Notes: generated from the letters alone by a model not told the origin. Counted from the stretch's first letter, positions 10,265-24,176 are shown. The stretch is 64,000 nucleotides of DNA from Brachyhypopomus gauderio (GCF_052324685.1 NC_135221.1:23841092-23905091); one strand, 5' to 3'. Made by a program: numbers and translations.

Positions 10265-13200
10265 GCTATTATGTTTGTTTTCTCCATTCTCTCTGTTATC
10301 TTGTAATGTTACTGTGTTCGGTTCATTGATTGTGGATTCGTTTTTAAGTTAGTTTTTGTCTACATCACGTTTGTTTCAGTTTCATCGCCATATTGTCGGT
10401 GTCCCCCCTGTTTCAGTAATCTTATGATATGTCAAAATATCTTCCGTGATTGCATCCCGAGTATCCTGGCAAACATTAAAGATATGTGACGAGGCAGAGC
10501 TGATGATAGTTGGGCTACTTCTTGGAGAATGGAGTATGTAAGCAGGCGCACAGTGAAACGTCTGCAGACCCAGACCTCAGTGTGGAGTTCACTGGTATCT
10601 GGTAAGGGTTCCTTGACATTTATCACCCATCATTAGTCAAACATATGATTGGTAGAGAGTTTCCTAAAGGCTCCTGTGAGGGCCTCGTCCATGCTGTCCC
10701 TGTAACAATTTACTACATATGTCACCAGTGTAATGCCATCAAATCACAGTGTGTACAATGATCAGTTGTAGTTTCTTGGTTTGTACCACACATTTATAAT
10801 GGTAATTTTTCAAGGTATTATCCATTCATTCTATCAGGAATTTACAGGCTTTTCATTGCAAACAACATCAATTTCAGAACATACAGTAGACCTGACTAGA
10901 AAAGAATGCTCATGTTTGTCTTCATAAGCTCTGGGAAAGCTCATGTCTTTAGCTTGGTGATATCAAAGGCTTTTATAACATGTGAGGGTCAGGGTCGCTA
11001 ACAAATGTATTGTTAGGTTGCCATAGGAATTTGCTGTTATTTATGTTAAGTACATCTGACTTGAAAATTTTCTTGTCAAAAAGCGACATTGTGTTTGAAG
11101 TTCAATCCATATCCAAACCCCTAAATCATTCGAAGTCCACTCAAAGGGAAACACAGGCTGACTGAATTTTCTGCACTGTTAACATTAGTGATAATCCAGT
11201 TATCAATTGCCGTGAAAACTAAAATATCCTTGGTAATGAAATGTTGGTATAAAAAAAAACTTTCCCAGCAAAGATCACATTTCCACTGATGCCAAACCAC
11301 CAATGATGCTCGTGGAACTCGGCCAATTGCGCTGATTTACTGTATCGGGTCAGATCTGCTGCTACAGGGCGGCCGCACATCCAGGACTCGCCCTTCCCCA
11401 CCTGTTTTTAGTGGAAGCTCCAGCAGGCCTGAGCCATGGTGCCCTGTCGCTGCTCGTGTGAGAAATTGCTGCTGATGGCAGGAAGGGTGGTTACACGCAC
11501 TCGCAGCAAACCTGCATGACCAGACGCCGTGTCCAGGACACAGACGTGACGTCTAGGGCGTTGAGACCTGCTCCAGCCCAGACAGACAAGAGCACTCTGC
11601 CCATCGGTTCTTTCTGGAGTCTCTAGACTGCTGCTTTTCAGCCAAGCAAACAATACAGATGGATGGGGAGAGATCAGGCAGACAGAGAAAGGGTGGACAG
11701 CAGCCGCCTATATGGGCCAAAAAACATAAATAACAGATAAATTATTTCTGGCTGATATACATAAAACTTGAACTGTGTGCGAGTTAGTGGCCTCCTTAGC
11801 GATGTTTCGATATCTTACACAAATAGTGATGGACTACATTAAATATTAGAAATACACACAACAAACCAGCAGCATTTTGGGTTGAAACTCATTTTTATTT
11901 AGCCACAGCAGAGACCCCAGTGACCCCAGAGGAACCTATTACCATGACCTAGGACCTACACATATACAACTTCATAACGAACAGTAACTGACCTAGTCTG
12001 GTATGGCAGATCCTTTGGCACAGCTAAAAGGTCAAGGTCATTAGTATCCCTTATGTCACTGAACCATGTTACAGACATAAAAGCTGAAGGTTAACCCATC
12101 ATGCTCATTCCATAATGTGACAATTTGTACTGGCAGTTAGCAAAGGTGCAATGGGACGTTGTCACTTGACATGAAGAAAGACTCAGTTTGAAGCCTTAAC
12201 ACTAAATACACCTTAATCCCTGCAGTGCACGTGTACGGCAGCGGTGGTGAAGGTCTACAGCTTCCGATGAAAGCAGCTCATGTTCTAACCATCCCTTTGT
12301 TTTCACTCACATGCTCGTGAGGGCAGCAAAATATTTCTCTCAGTTACCATGAGACGCTTGTTTTGTCAGTCCCTCGACCGAAGCATGAAGATGCCGTGTA
12401 AAACTGACAAAGCCCTAAACGTTAATACCAGTAATCCCCATACAGCAAGATATTCCCAAACCTCATGTGGGTGTTGATATCCTACCTCAGTGACAGCACC
12501 ACAGGATGGAGGACAAGTGTCTCAACTCTTTGGCATGGAGATGATTCAGCACAGGACCTAAGCACAGCTGTCTGTAATAAAGGAGAAACCCAACCAAGGA
12601 CTCTCGCACTGTCTTAAGACCATACACAAGTGCATGGCTGTGCTCTCCCAGGGCTGAGTAATGGTGTGACAGCCTACCTCTCTGTGTGTGTTTTTTTAAT
12701 TTCCTGGATCGATGCCTTTGTCTCAGCCCACACACCTGCAGTACACTTTACCATGTGCATGTCTTGGGAGCGGTGCACGTGTGAAAGTGAGCTAGCTTCT
12801 CCAGGCCTGAATGAACGTGCACGTGAGCCATCTAGAGGCCTTGTGGGCCTTTCCATCAGATGACCACTGTGTGCACATGTGCATATGCACGTGTGCACAT
12901 ACGTGCACGTGTGTGTACATGTGTGTTCAGCTGGCTGCTCAAGATGTTTTCATGGCGGGAAGCATCCCCCACCTGGTCCCTTGTGATTTTTTTCTGACAG
13001 AACAGCTATGCGAGTTCATGCTAATGCTAAGGCCAACCTGCCCTCACTGACCCCTCTCACACTGTGATGTAAGAGAATTGTTTGGCTTCCAGTGGCCTGC
13101 TGACACTAGCGGTAGCTGCTGGGCTCCCTCAGGTTTAATAACAAGCAGGCAAAAAGAGGTTCAAGTAAAGAACCCTAAAAGATAATTGGCTGACCAGTCA

Positions 13201-16200
13201 CTTGGGCTGCGGTAAATCATTTGGAATAACTGTGCCTTTCAAAATATGAACCATGATACTCATTTGCAAGGCTCTGGATACAGAATTATAACCCAGACAA
13301 AATGAACTCTTAGAGGGTGTCTTCAGGAAAAGAATTCACAGATGTCAACAATGGTAGGAATTATTGAATTATAGTAATCTAATTGATTATTACTGTGTGA
13401 AAGTAACAAAAGTAGAAAAATTTCCTGTAATAGAAGAATAAAGCAATGCCGCAAAATATGATGTAATGCTTGGTCCAGGTGAGATACGCTAGACTGGTCT
13501 TTTCATCCTTCCATCCTAATGTCTTTTTTCCTCTTTCCAAACGATTCAAATTCTCCCATTTGTATCACATCTGGTGATCCCATCCAGTGCTCTCCTGATC
13601 CTTCTAGGACTCTCCTACCTATTTATGAAAAAGCCATCACTGTTCACGCTCCTTCGTTCCCAAGCTTTTCTCATTCCCAGGAAGTGCACTGTCACCATAG
13701 AAATCATGAATGAGAAACAGCAAAACAAAACACGAAAGGCCAGATAATAACAAGAGGGGGAGTCAGTAAAACATGAAGAACAGAAACCTTTACAAAAGCA
13801 GAAGAAATGAGGGGAAAGAAACAATTGCAACAACTGTCCAATCGCAGCAAAGCTCCAAACGCTGAAGCATGATGAAAAGAAAAAACCCCCTAAGTGTTGG
13901 TGTGGAGCATGTGACACGCTGGCCATGCCTGGTCCACACATGCAAACTAGCGAGAGTTTATATCCGACGTCTGACTACTGCCTGAAGACACAAGCAAACA
14001 CAACCATGGCATAGGCGACTGTGAGCCAGGCCTGATGCCCTGGTGGAAGTGCACCCCCGAGACAGGGAGGAGCCCAGGGAGGAGCCCAGGGCCCTGGAGG
14101 GACACGGCCAGCCGCCTGCTGCTTGATGTCACTGCTGCCTGCGCTGGGGGCCAGTTGGAGCCCAAGTGAAGCAACGCTCTCTTTCCACCCATGTTGCTCC
14201 CGACAGCTGATTCAACTCCCGGGCTTGGACCCAACCCCTACTGATGGACTAGTAAACCTTTTGACAAGTAAAGTGTTCTAATGAATTGTGGCCATAGAAA
14301 CCACCAAATCAAAGCAAAGGCCATGTGCAAATTCACGCTGGGGTACATCAAAGAGGCCCTGAAAGGCCAGGGCAGTTCTACCCTACAGTTGTTCGCCATG
14401 CGTCAGCCTTAGCTCGCAGAAACGCTGAGGTGATTGGGGCAAAGTGTTAATGACAGAAGGAAAGCCTGTGATTTGAGGGAAAGGCAGATGGAGAGAATAT
14501 GTGGCATGTTTCATAAACAGAGAACAACTATCACTCCAGTGGAACTGTACATGCCTCCATAAGTGGAGTGGAGGAATCAGAAAGTCAACTGTTATTCCCC
14601 CTACATGTCATTTCATAAGACACTCAGCCCTGTAATGACACTTATATGTCTTTTCCACATATTCATTCTCCCCCATGGCAGGCGTGAGTCTGGGCTGCAG
14701 CTCCCAGCTCTCCCATGTCCAGTGTCTTCATTTGATTTGATTTGAAAAGCAAACCACCTCAGGTTTCCAAAGCAGAGTGCTTTTAATTTATCAGCTCAGA
14801 CTTCATGTCGTAAAACAAAACAAGAGTGTCCAGAGGTAAAAGCCTGTGTGCTGGAGTGTCCAGTGCGTGGACCCAATGTCCTCCAACGGCTGCAGTCCCT
14901 GTCCTGACTGGCACCTTCACAGGGATGAGCCGAGCAGAGACCTGGTATTCTCCTTTACATCCTTTGCGGCACACAGTCTTGTTCTCCAGAGCTTCTCCAG
15001 AGTTCTCCAGTTTGTTTAACCATGGCTGTTCTTGGTGTGAAAAACAAAACTGTTTTGACTGAACCTCTGAGAACTGATTTAGTGAGGAAAAAATTTTACT
15101 TTGACGATACCTTGTGAGGGGAAAGATGCAGAAATTAATCAGTGAGAGCAATGAAAAAATGAAAACCTGAGTCATTTTAAAACAAATTTTGGATGATCCA
15201 TCATTTCATTTTTGGCAAGAAACTTAATGACGTCTAGTAATGAGTGAAATCTTAAACATAATGAATTCTTAAAAACAAATTTTTCTTACGTTGTCATCAG
15301 TAGCCTTATACATTATGTGTGAGTGTATTTTAATGACACACAGTGAGAGAGAGGAACAGAGAATTGGTTGCAAACTAGTTTGTAATTAATAGTTGAGGCA
15401 TCTGCTCCCCTTGGGCACTTTGGAAATAATACAAGCAGATGTGGTGTGATGTACACAGCTTATAACTGCATGAAGTGTGTACTGGAGACTGAAGTCAGCA
15501 AAACGCATCTGAAGCAGTAAGTCTTCAAATGGAAAAGCACTGGTTAGCTAATGGGCAAGCGCTGGGTTGAAAACATGGTTGCCCTTTATTGTAAATGGGC
15601 TTTCAAAAGGCATTAGCTGGTGGCTGAACTTGTGACAATTCCCCAACCACCACTATAAAAACCTGGAAAAGAGAGGGAGAGAGAATGGTGGAAATAACAC
15701 CATTTAATATTTTAAACAGCTCTTGGTTCAAAAATATCTTCTTAATATCTCTGGCAAGCATGGGAAACAGGTGGCTTAGCAGCTCCATTCATTGTTAGCC
15801 GGAGTCATAACTGTTTTACTCGGCATAGTCCAGAACTTTCCATGGTCAGAAGCCTCTACGGGAGACATAAAGTTACAGCCAGCAGATCTAAGGATGGATT
15901 CCTTTCACCATTCTTCTTGCCCTTTTATAAAATGTGAATTTATTGGAAACGTTTCAATAATGAATTTGAGATTTGCTGTGAAAATCAGACAAAGACCTTC
16001 AAGTTGTGCTTGTTTAATTTACCATAAGACAGGAGATATGCATAGTATTGCAATAGTATTGCAAAAGAGAACCAAGAAGAGTCTGAGAAGGAGGCAGAGA
16101 GAGAGAGAGTGAGAGAGAGTGTGAGAAAGAGAGTGTTAGTGTGTGGAAGCCATAGGAAGCCCTTCAGAGTGCTCTGTCTCTGAGCCAGCAGAGGGTCTGG

Positions 16201-17070
16201 GCTCCTTCACCACATGGTTCCTTAATGCTGATGTTTCTCCACAGTTTCATGGAGCTGACTGCACTTCCATCAGACATTCCCAGTCAGGTGCTCTTCCTTT
16301 AGCCTGTCTTCTTTGCTCTGCCGTAAATTGCTGAGAAATGTGCAGAGACAAGTCTCCTGTACACAGGAGCAGGACAAATACAGCCACAAAAGGTGGATGA
16401 AGATCCCACCATGCTGTGAATGTACAGTGACTTTTCTAATGCAGCTGGCCAGTGAACTAAAGGCTTGGCTCCCTCCTAAGGAAATATTAAGCCTTGATAC
16501 TGAACAGCAAACACCAGAAAAAAGTATTTAAATGTTATGGCAGCATTTTAATTTTACGGCCTGTTTTAGTATTGCACATGACTCTAATGTACGAATGAAG
16601 CAATCCAAGCACTGGACGAGCTGGAATCCAAATGAGCTTTTAAGCATACACAATCGCACTGGTCATTAAAATGTGAGAATTAGGGACAGATTATAGTCCA
16701 TGAGGCCAATCAAGCCGTGTGAGGTGTGCACAAGTTCTTCTGACCTAGCACATTTGGGTTCCCCTTGTTGCCACAGTAGGCGGGGCTAATGCCTACTGCC
16801 AGAGCAAAATAATTCTGCTGCATATTATATGAGAGTGCTAGCACTATACAGCTTCCTGTCTAGCTGTTAAAACCCAGGAAACATGTATGGACAAGATAAA
16901 GAAAGAGACTTTCAGATATGACTGACTCACTGACACTGGAATTACTTTGACTGACCTTCAGAGTTTTGTTTATGTCCTGCTTTTGTAATATGTATTGAAT
17001 CTGCTCAGTCTATTTGGCCTTGCTGATTGAAAAACAAGTTAGTTCTTACTGCAATAAGTATATCAATAAG
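10265..17070. other. Intergenic, no gene recognised
   Basis: Only short, featureless frames occur. 12840-12935 is rich in alternating GTGCAC/CATGTG, and 16098-16140 is rich in GAGA. No RNA gene was found. Parts of 13.9-16.5 kb look complex and low in repeats, as conserved noncoding sequence would, but this cannot be judged without an alignment. Confidence 0.4.
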
Positions 17071-17115
17071 TGATCGGGTGTGGGTGTGTGTGTGTGTGTG
17101 TGTATGGGTGTGATC

Positions 17116-17152
<37 letters not shown>

Positions 17153-17212
17153 GGTGTGATCAGGTGTGTGTGTGTGTGTGTGGGTGTGTGTGTATGTGTG
17201 TATGGGTGTGAT

Positions 17213-17253
<41 letters not shown>

Positions 17254-17292
17254 TCGGGTGTGGGTGTGTGTGTGTGTGTGTATGGTGTGATC

Positions 17293-17364
<72 letters not shown>

Positions 17365-17366
17365 TC

Positions 17367-17418
<52 letters not shown>

Positions 17419-17420
17419 TC

Positions 17421-17481
<61 letters not shown>

Positions 17482-17555
17482 GTGTGATCGGGTGTGGGTG
17501 TGTGTGTGTGTGTGTGTGTGTGTATGGGTGTGTATGGGTGTGATGTCCTTCCCTG
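17071..17555. repeat. Compound TG microsatellite with periodic interruptions
   Basis: About 480 bp of (TG)n is broken at irregular intervals by GATCGGG, GATCAGG or TATGGG blocks, so the array has a higher-order pattern. Cysteine/valine-rich or threonine/histidine-rich frames through it are artefacts of the repeat. Confidence 0.95.
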
Positions 17556-18150
17556 ACTGCATGAGCACCCCAACATGAAAGAGGGCGGGGCTTCACACTG
17601 CCTATCACTCTATTACCAGCAGAGCATTTCTCAATCAGAAAAACAGCTGCAGGCTTCATGCCTTAGAAAAGCAAAAAAGAAAAAAGAAAAAAGCAAAAAA
17701 AAAACCAAAACCCAAAAACCAAATGTCCCTTTAGAAAATGTTTTCTTGCTTTCTCTCCCTTTTTATCTAAAGTTCAGAAATACCCACCCAGTTGGGTCAT
17801 GTGTGATTGGTTCTCCTCCAAGTGTGACATCATACACCTCATCTGGTTCTAGTTAGGGTGGGGCACCCTGCGCAGATGAAATGAGCACAAATGTCATTAC
17901 AAAATCGATAAAGCCATGCTGTCAGTTTGGGCGTGCAGCAGCGAATAAAAGACGGCACTTCCAAGGTAGGCACGCTACGGCCGGCCTCTTTGAATCGCAT
18001 CGCAGCTAGTTGCCATGTTGCAACATGATCTACTGTGGTCCTGTCCCATTTATTATTGATAGCATCAAGCTTGTAATGGACACACATGACAAAGTTCACT
18101 ACGATTGCTAGTGGTTCATGTGGCTGTGACAGCCCCATGTGACTACTCAC
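17556..18150. other. Gap between tandem arrays
   Basis: A short A-rich run (17670-17720) and otherwise complex sequence. The 103-aa minus-strand frame at 17839-18150 has no recognisable domain. Confidence 0.4.
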
Positions 18151-19466
18151 TTCACACTGGTAGAAGGGTCACAGGGTCATCACACTGGTAGAAGGGTCAC
18201 AGGGTCATCACACTGGTAGAAGGGTCACAGGGTCATCACACTGGTAGAAGGGTCACAGGGTCACCACGCTGGTAGAAGGGTCACAGGGTCACCACACTGG
18301 TAGAAGGGTCACAGGGTCATCACATTGGTAGAAGGGTCACAGGGTCATCACACTGGTAGAAGGGTCACAGGGTCACCACACCGGTAGAAGGGTCACAGGG
18401 TCACCACACCGGTAGAAGGGTCACAGGGTCACCACACCGGTAGAAGGGTCACAGGGTCATCACATTGGTAGAAGGGTCACAGGGTCATCACACTGGTAGA
18501 AGGGTCACAGGGTCATCACACTGGTAGAAGGGTCACAGGGTCATCACACTGGTAGAAGGGTCACAGGGTCACCACGCTGGTAGAAGGGTCACATGGTCAC
18601 CACACTGGTAGAAGGGTCACAGGGTCACCACACTGGTGGAAGGGTCACAGGGTCACCACGCTGGTAGAAGGGTCACATGGTCACCACACTGGTAGAAGGG
18701 TCACAGGGTCACCACACTGGTGGAAGGGTCACAGGGTCATCACACTGGTAGAAGGGTCACAGGGTCACCACGCTGGTAGAAGGGTCACAGGGTCATCACA
18801 CTGGTAGAAGGGTCACAGGGTCATCACACTGGTAGAAGGGTCACAGGGTCACCACGCTGGTAGAAGGGTCACATGGTCACCACACTGGTAGAAGGGTCAC
18901 AGGGTCATCACGCTGGTAGAAGGGTCACAGGGTCACCACGCTGGTAGAAGGGTCACATGGTCACCACACTGGTAGAAGGGTCACAGGGTCACCACACTGG
19001 TGGAAGGGTCACAGGGTCATCACACTGGTAGAAGGGTCACAGGGTCATCACACTGGTAGAAGGGTCACAGGGTCACCACACTGGTAGAAGGGTCACAGGG
19101 TCACCACACTGGTAGAAGGGTCACAGGGTCATCACATTGGTAGAAGGGTCACATGGTCACCACGCTGGTAGAAGGGTCACATGGTCACCACGCTGGTAGA
19201 AGGGTCACAGGGTCATCACACTGGTAGAAGGGTCACAGGGTCATCACATTGGTAGAAGGGTCACAGGGTCATCACACTGGTAGAAGGGTCACATGGTCAC
19301 CACGCTGGTAGAAGGGTCACAGGGTCACCACACTGGTAGAAGGGTCACAGGGTCATCACACTGGTGGAAGGGTCACAGGGTCATCACACTGGTAGAAGGG
19401 TCACAGGGTCATCACACTGGTAGAAGGGTCACAGGGTCATCACACTGGTGGAAGGGTCACATGGTC
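18151..19466. repeat. 28-bp minisatellite, about 47 copies
   Basis: The unit is CACACTGGTAGAAGGGTCAC followed by AGGGTCAT. Units vary at a few positions (CAC/CGC, ACTGG/ATTGG, TAGAAG/TGGAAG, CAGGG/CATGG), and some variant combinations recur in blocks, which points to expansion of multi-unit segments. Each unit contains GGGTCACAGGGTCA, two direct GGGTCA half-sites. Confidence 0.97.
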
Positions 19467-19669
19467 TGTTCAAACTGATCAAACTGTTGAAAGAGTTACA
19501 GGGGTTCATCACATTTGTGGAATGATTGCTGCTGCTACTTTAATTTTAAAATGCCAAAATAATTAAACCCAATAGAATCAGGCTGTTGTCACACTTTGTG
19601 TGTGTGATAATGTCATGCAACATGTGCAAATGTGAAAATGAAAGAGTTATAGAGGAAAAAGGCTACGCA

Positions 19670-20937
19670 GTTAAAGCAGTGAATAAATCACTTCAGTCAT
19701 AATCTGGATGAGTATCACTATTAGAGTAAAAGCAGTGAATAAATCACTTCAGTCATAATCTGGGTGAGTATCACTATTAGAGTTAAAGCAGTGAATAAAT
19801 CACTTCATAATCTGGGTGAGTATCACTATTAAAGTTAAAGCAGTGAATAAATCACTTAAGTCATAATCTGGGTGAGTATCACTATTACAGTTAAACAGTG
19901 TTGCCATAGTTACTTTGAAACAGTAATCCGACTACTGACTACTGACTACTTCTTTAAAAAGTAACTCAGTTAAGTTACTGACTACTTGCTTTTAAAAGTA
20001 ACTAAGTTAGATTACTTTTAGTTACTTTCAGCAGAGGCTGATCCCCCGCCCCTATAACATGAAAATGACTACCAGTTCTGCCAATACTCACTTTATTGAC
20101 ATGTATTTTAACCGGAACATCAAAAATGACACTGGCATTTGTAAACTTTTTCTTGAAATAGGCTTACATGTTTTTAAAATAAATAAATAAGACAGTCTTT
20201 CTGTTCAACTCCGCCCACTTACAGGGTTGCCAACTGTCACGCATTGAGACACACGCATTTGACTGTCTTCACACGCTTACGCTACACTTCCGATATCTCA
20301 CGCCGAAAAAAAAATCCAGTTTATTTACCTCTGATCCACATCTATGATTCAATGAGTTACTAGTTCGATCTGGCGCCAACCACCGGCGATCGATCGATCG
20401 CGATATAATACTGAATTTAGTCAATTTTACACCCCGCCCGGTAACAATTTACGTTCGCCGCCAAGCCCCGGTTTTTTTTTTTTTTTTCAGGTTTGACGTT
20501 GTGTTTTTGAAAGTAGACAGCACTCTGTCGCCAGGACAGAGTGTACAACGGACCTTAATGTTGTCTTCCTTAGCCGAAATAAAATCAAAATAATGCCTGT
20601 ATTTCCAGCTGCTAAAGGCGAACCTCTCCTTCCATCTGACTTTGGCGCCGCAGAGCAGAGATGACGTAACCGCGTAAGAAACGTGTAGCCAAAAAATAAG
20701 AATGAATAAATATAACATACGTTCCCCCGAAATGCAGAAATAGTAACGCACGATGTTTTAGATAAGTAACTTTAATCTGACTACTAGTTTTTAAATAGTA
20801 GTTGCGTTAGACTACTCGTTACTGAAAAAAGTAGTCCGACTACAGTAACGCGTTACTAAGTAACGCGTTACCGGCATCACTGAAGTTAAAGCAGTGAATA
20901 AATCACTTCAGTCAAAATCTGGGTGAGTATCACTATC
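19670..20937. repeat. 57-bp tandem repeat split by a transposon
   Basis: Units of the form GTTAAAGCAGTGAATAAATC... run from 19670 to 19895. One more unit resumes at 20883 after the inserted hAT element. One internal unit has a short deletion. Confidence 0.9.
19896..20882 (-). mobile_element. hAT-derived element inside a tandem array, 987 bp
   Basis: The ends are CAGTGTTGCC and GGCATCACTG (inverted, one mismatch). Flanks AGTTAAA match over 7 of 8 positions as an 8-bp target duplication (19888-19895 and 20883-20890), the hAT signature. On the minus strand around 20480-20640 a remnant reads WKYRHYFDFISAKEDN...VRCTLC...TSNLKK, the N-terminus of a BED zinc finger. The His pair that would complete the finger, and the whole catalytic domain, are missing, so this is a non-autonomous internal deletion. 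Confidence 0.88.
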
Positions 20938-23604
20938 CAGCATCAGTCTGTTTAATGAAAAGTAAATCTAGGTAAAAACTGCTGTGGTGCTTTGCTTGCA
21001 GATGGAAGAGCGTTCACCACAATTATGAACAATTTTGTTAGGTTCTACAAAAACTGAAATGTCAACTGGAAGTGATTAGAATCTAGAGAGAACAAAGCCG
21101 AATATATCCACCTGTACCAAAATAAATGCAGGAAATGTATAGGTCTGGATTGTAGAACCTTATCTTTCACCAAGCTCAGATGCTGCGTTTTGTGCCTGCA
21201 CTATAGCTCCGCTTTTGCAGAACTGGAATTTCGTGAGCCCAGGTACGCCCGGTTGTTGACCCCTCTATGTTTGCGTATCTGACATTTCAGAAGAATGCCA
21301 AGCTGATTAATCAAGCAGAGTTTGCAGGTTACACCAGTTGCAACTTCAATCTCCATCTTGGTTGGTATCATCGGTTTTGCATCTTGGTCATCTAACCTTT
21401 CCTATTGCCCTCATATCTACACAGAGCTTTTACATACTATGGTCTTGTTTCACATCAGAGACATACTGGCTGTTGTTAGCGGCAAGTTTTTATCCATGTA
21501 ATCACTTATACAAGCCGACATTAAGGCGTTATTTGAATAGCTGACATTTTCCCTGCGTCCTCTCTGATTACGTGCAAGAGGAACTAATGAGAGACATCAG
21601 ACTTGTTATTGGGTCTTTCCAAGTATGCAAGAACTAATTCAAGATTCTCTCCCTTTCTCACGACCAGCCTTTGATGCCAGCAGTGAACAATCACCATAAT
21701 TGCCCATGGCAACACTGATGAAATGTTTCGGAGCGGTCTGAAAAACATAGGATTGGAAAATTGAATCAATATCATTAATCACATGCAGGAATCTCATATT
21801 AATTGGGCCTGCTTTCCATTAGGAGTTGAACAGACAAATTCACGGTGAGGTATTATCAGGCCAGCCACGTGCTGATCAGATCTGTTGGTGTTTGTGCCAA
21901 GTCTCAAGTTCAACGGGAGAATGCTCCTTGAGTGCAAAACACAGGCTGTCAATAATACAGTCATCCACAGAGACTAATTAGCAATGAGAAAAGCTGGCAT
22001 CGTAGAACAGCATGAACTTAAAGAAGCTTAGGTCATCCTTGCTGGGAGGGATGAGAGAACGTGAGTCTCCAGGTGACGAGAGGTCTGTTGTCAAATGTGC
22101 TCATGGGCGTTCTCCACGAACTACAGTTCTTCCTGCTTCGGTTTGTTACAGACATGACACAACATTGACTTTGGAAGGCTGGTGATATGGAGCTTTATCA
22201 GATCCCAAACAGGCGTTGTCATCCTTCCTTTTAGTATTCTTTGAGTAACAATAGCAGGCTCGCATTTCTGGGTTGACTTGGGCTGGGCTGTCTTTAAATT
22301 GTTATTTCAGTGAATAAGATGAGTTATAACACCTTTCAGTTTCACAAGGGACATGTCAGCTGACAACCCCAATGTTCTTAATTATATTGCAACATTAGAG
22401 ATCCTTTGTGAAAACAAGACTATCCCACTCACACAGAAGCATTTGAGACAACCTTTCTCACTCCATCCTCTCTGTGAGCCAAGACTTACTCTCTCGCACA
22501 GCGATTACAATAGCAGCGCAAAAAAAATCGAACATGACATATTCCAAGTGAGGCGGTGAGAGCTGAAACATAAAAGTGCTTTAACGAGCATCATGAGCTC
22601 TCTAAGAGTGCACTGGCTCTTTCAAGTGAGCCTTGCCCAAAATGACATGGCAGCCTAGAGAAGCAGTGACCATCTGAATCTCTGCACACAGTGCAAGGCA
22701 CAAAGGGGACAGGGGAGCCATCCAGCAGGACAATGGGACCGCAGCTCTGATCCCTGCCACTTCTATCGGGCACTTATGAGACCCTAGCCACCTAGCCTTC
22801 TTGAATACTTAATAATCCTGTCTGGAAACTTTAAAGAACCTTGTAAAACAGGAGAGGCTGAGAGACGTAAAGAAACTACCTCAAGTGGAAAGTTCTTATG
22901 CAAATGCAGCGAGAGCGGGTGTGGAGGAAGACGAGCGGCACACGGCTGCGGACACCTGGGACGGCGCTGCGTGTCTTGGCCGAGGGCGTGTTCGCAGGCC
23001 CAGGCTGTTCGGGTCGGCCTGCCCGACTTTGAAGTGGCCTTGCTTATGCGCTATTTGTCTTGGCCATGATGTCAGCGTGGAAAACGCAGCATAACAAAGT
23101 CCTCGCCGCAGCCCAAATTCATATATTCTCTTTTGTTTGAATTTAAAGAGCGTAGGAGCTATTTGAACATGACACTGGCACTCTAATCCCCCCCCCAATC
23201 GCCACCAGTCTCCCAACTCAACACACCTGGTTTTATGCTAAAAGGATTAGTTCCCGTACGCTGCAGACGCGATGTCTCCCACTCGGCCTTCTGTCTGATC
23301 TTCTATCAACAGGCTGGGACATCATTTCAACATTATTGTGTGTCCTTTATCACAGGTCTGATGTCATGTGGGCCAGAACTATTCCCACCCCTGTTGTCAT
23401 AGTAAAAGAAAAATCACTGTATAAATAACCAAAGTATTTTTCTAACATAACCTCTGCATCACCATAACACACAAGGTAATTAGCTATTTTGTCAGACACA
23501 GTGTCAATGTCAGCAGTGGCGCAAAAAGGGGGTATGCAGCGTATGTGACTCATAGGGGCGCTGCACTAGAGGGGGCGCCAAATCGATGCCAGAAAATTAT
23601 TTGC

Positions 23605-23665
23605 CGAGTTGGTGGGGGGTGGGGGTGGAGTATGGGGGGGGGGGGGGGGGGGGTATGGGGCGCCG
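23605..23665. repeat. G-rich tract with quadruplex potential
   Basis: Several runs of four or more G, including one of about 20 G, on the plus strand. Flanking GGGGCGCC motifs resemble the edge of a known type of fish DNA transposon, but I cannot define ends. Confidence 0.7.
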
Positions 23666-24119
23666 ATAGTATGTTTGCATACACCTCAGAAAGCATGTAG
23701 TTGCAACCCTGAGTGTCAGTCTCAGATGTCTGTTGCAAGGTATTCACAACTGACATAGCTTGTGGTCCAAGTGTAAATGATATTACACTGTAATACTCAC
23801 CATAATCTAATACTGATATTTTAACTTTAACTTTTAATATAGATGTGAAGGAACACAATAAGAACTGCATATCTTCCTGTTTGACATCTGACCCTTGGCC
23901 ATTCTGATCAGTTACATAATGAATGAATGAACTGGCTGAGTGAGCAGAGATGTTTGTGTTCCTACTCTCTCCCACTGCTGTACTGATGCTCACGTCAGCT
24001 GCTGAGTTTATGTGGGCTTACAGACAAGCACGCTGTGGTTATGACTGGTGGCAAGATGAGGGCACTGTGCTCTAAAGGAGTATGGATCCAAATATACCAG
24101 TAGACAAGGCTAAAGTCAT

Positions 24120-24120
<1 letters not shown>

Positions 24121-24163
<43 letters not shown>

Positions 24164-24176
24164 CTCTCTCTCTCAT
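24121..24176. repeat. CT microsatellite
   Basis: Near-pure (CT)n with two interruptions. Confidence 0.95.

Noticed and set aside
17114..17659. Thr/His-rich and Cys/Val-rich frames
   Set aside because: Translation of a TG microsatellite.
18151..19466. CRISPR array
   Set aside because: The repeats are directly adjacent with no unique spacers, and this is eukaryotic DNA; it is a minisatellite.
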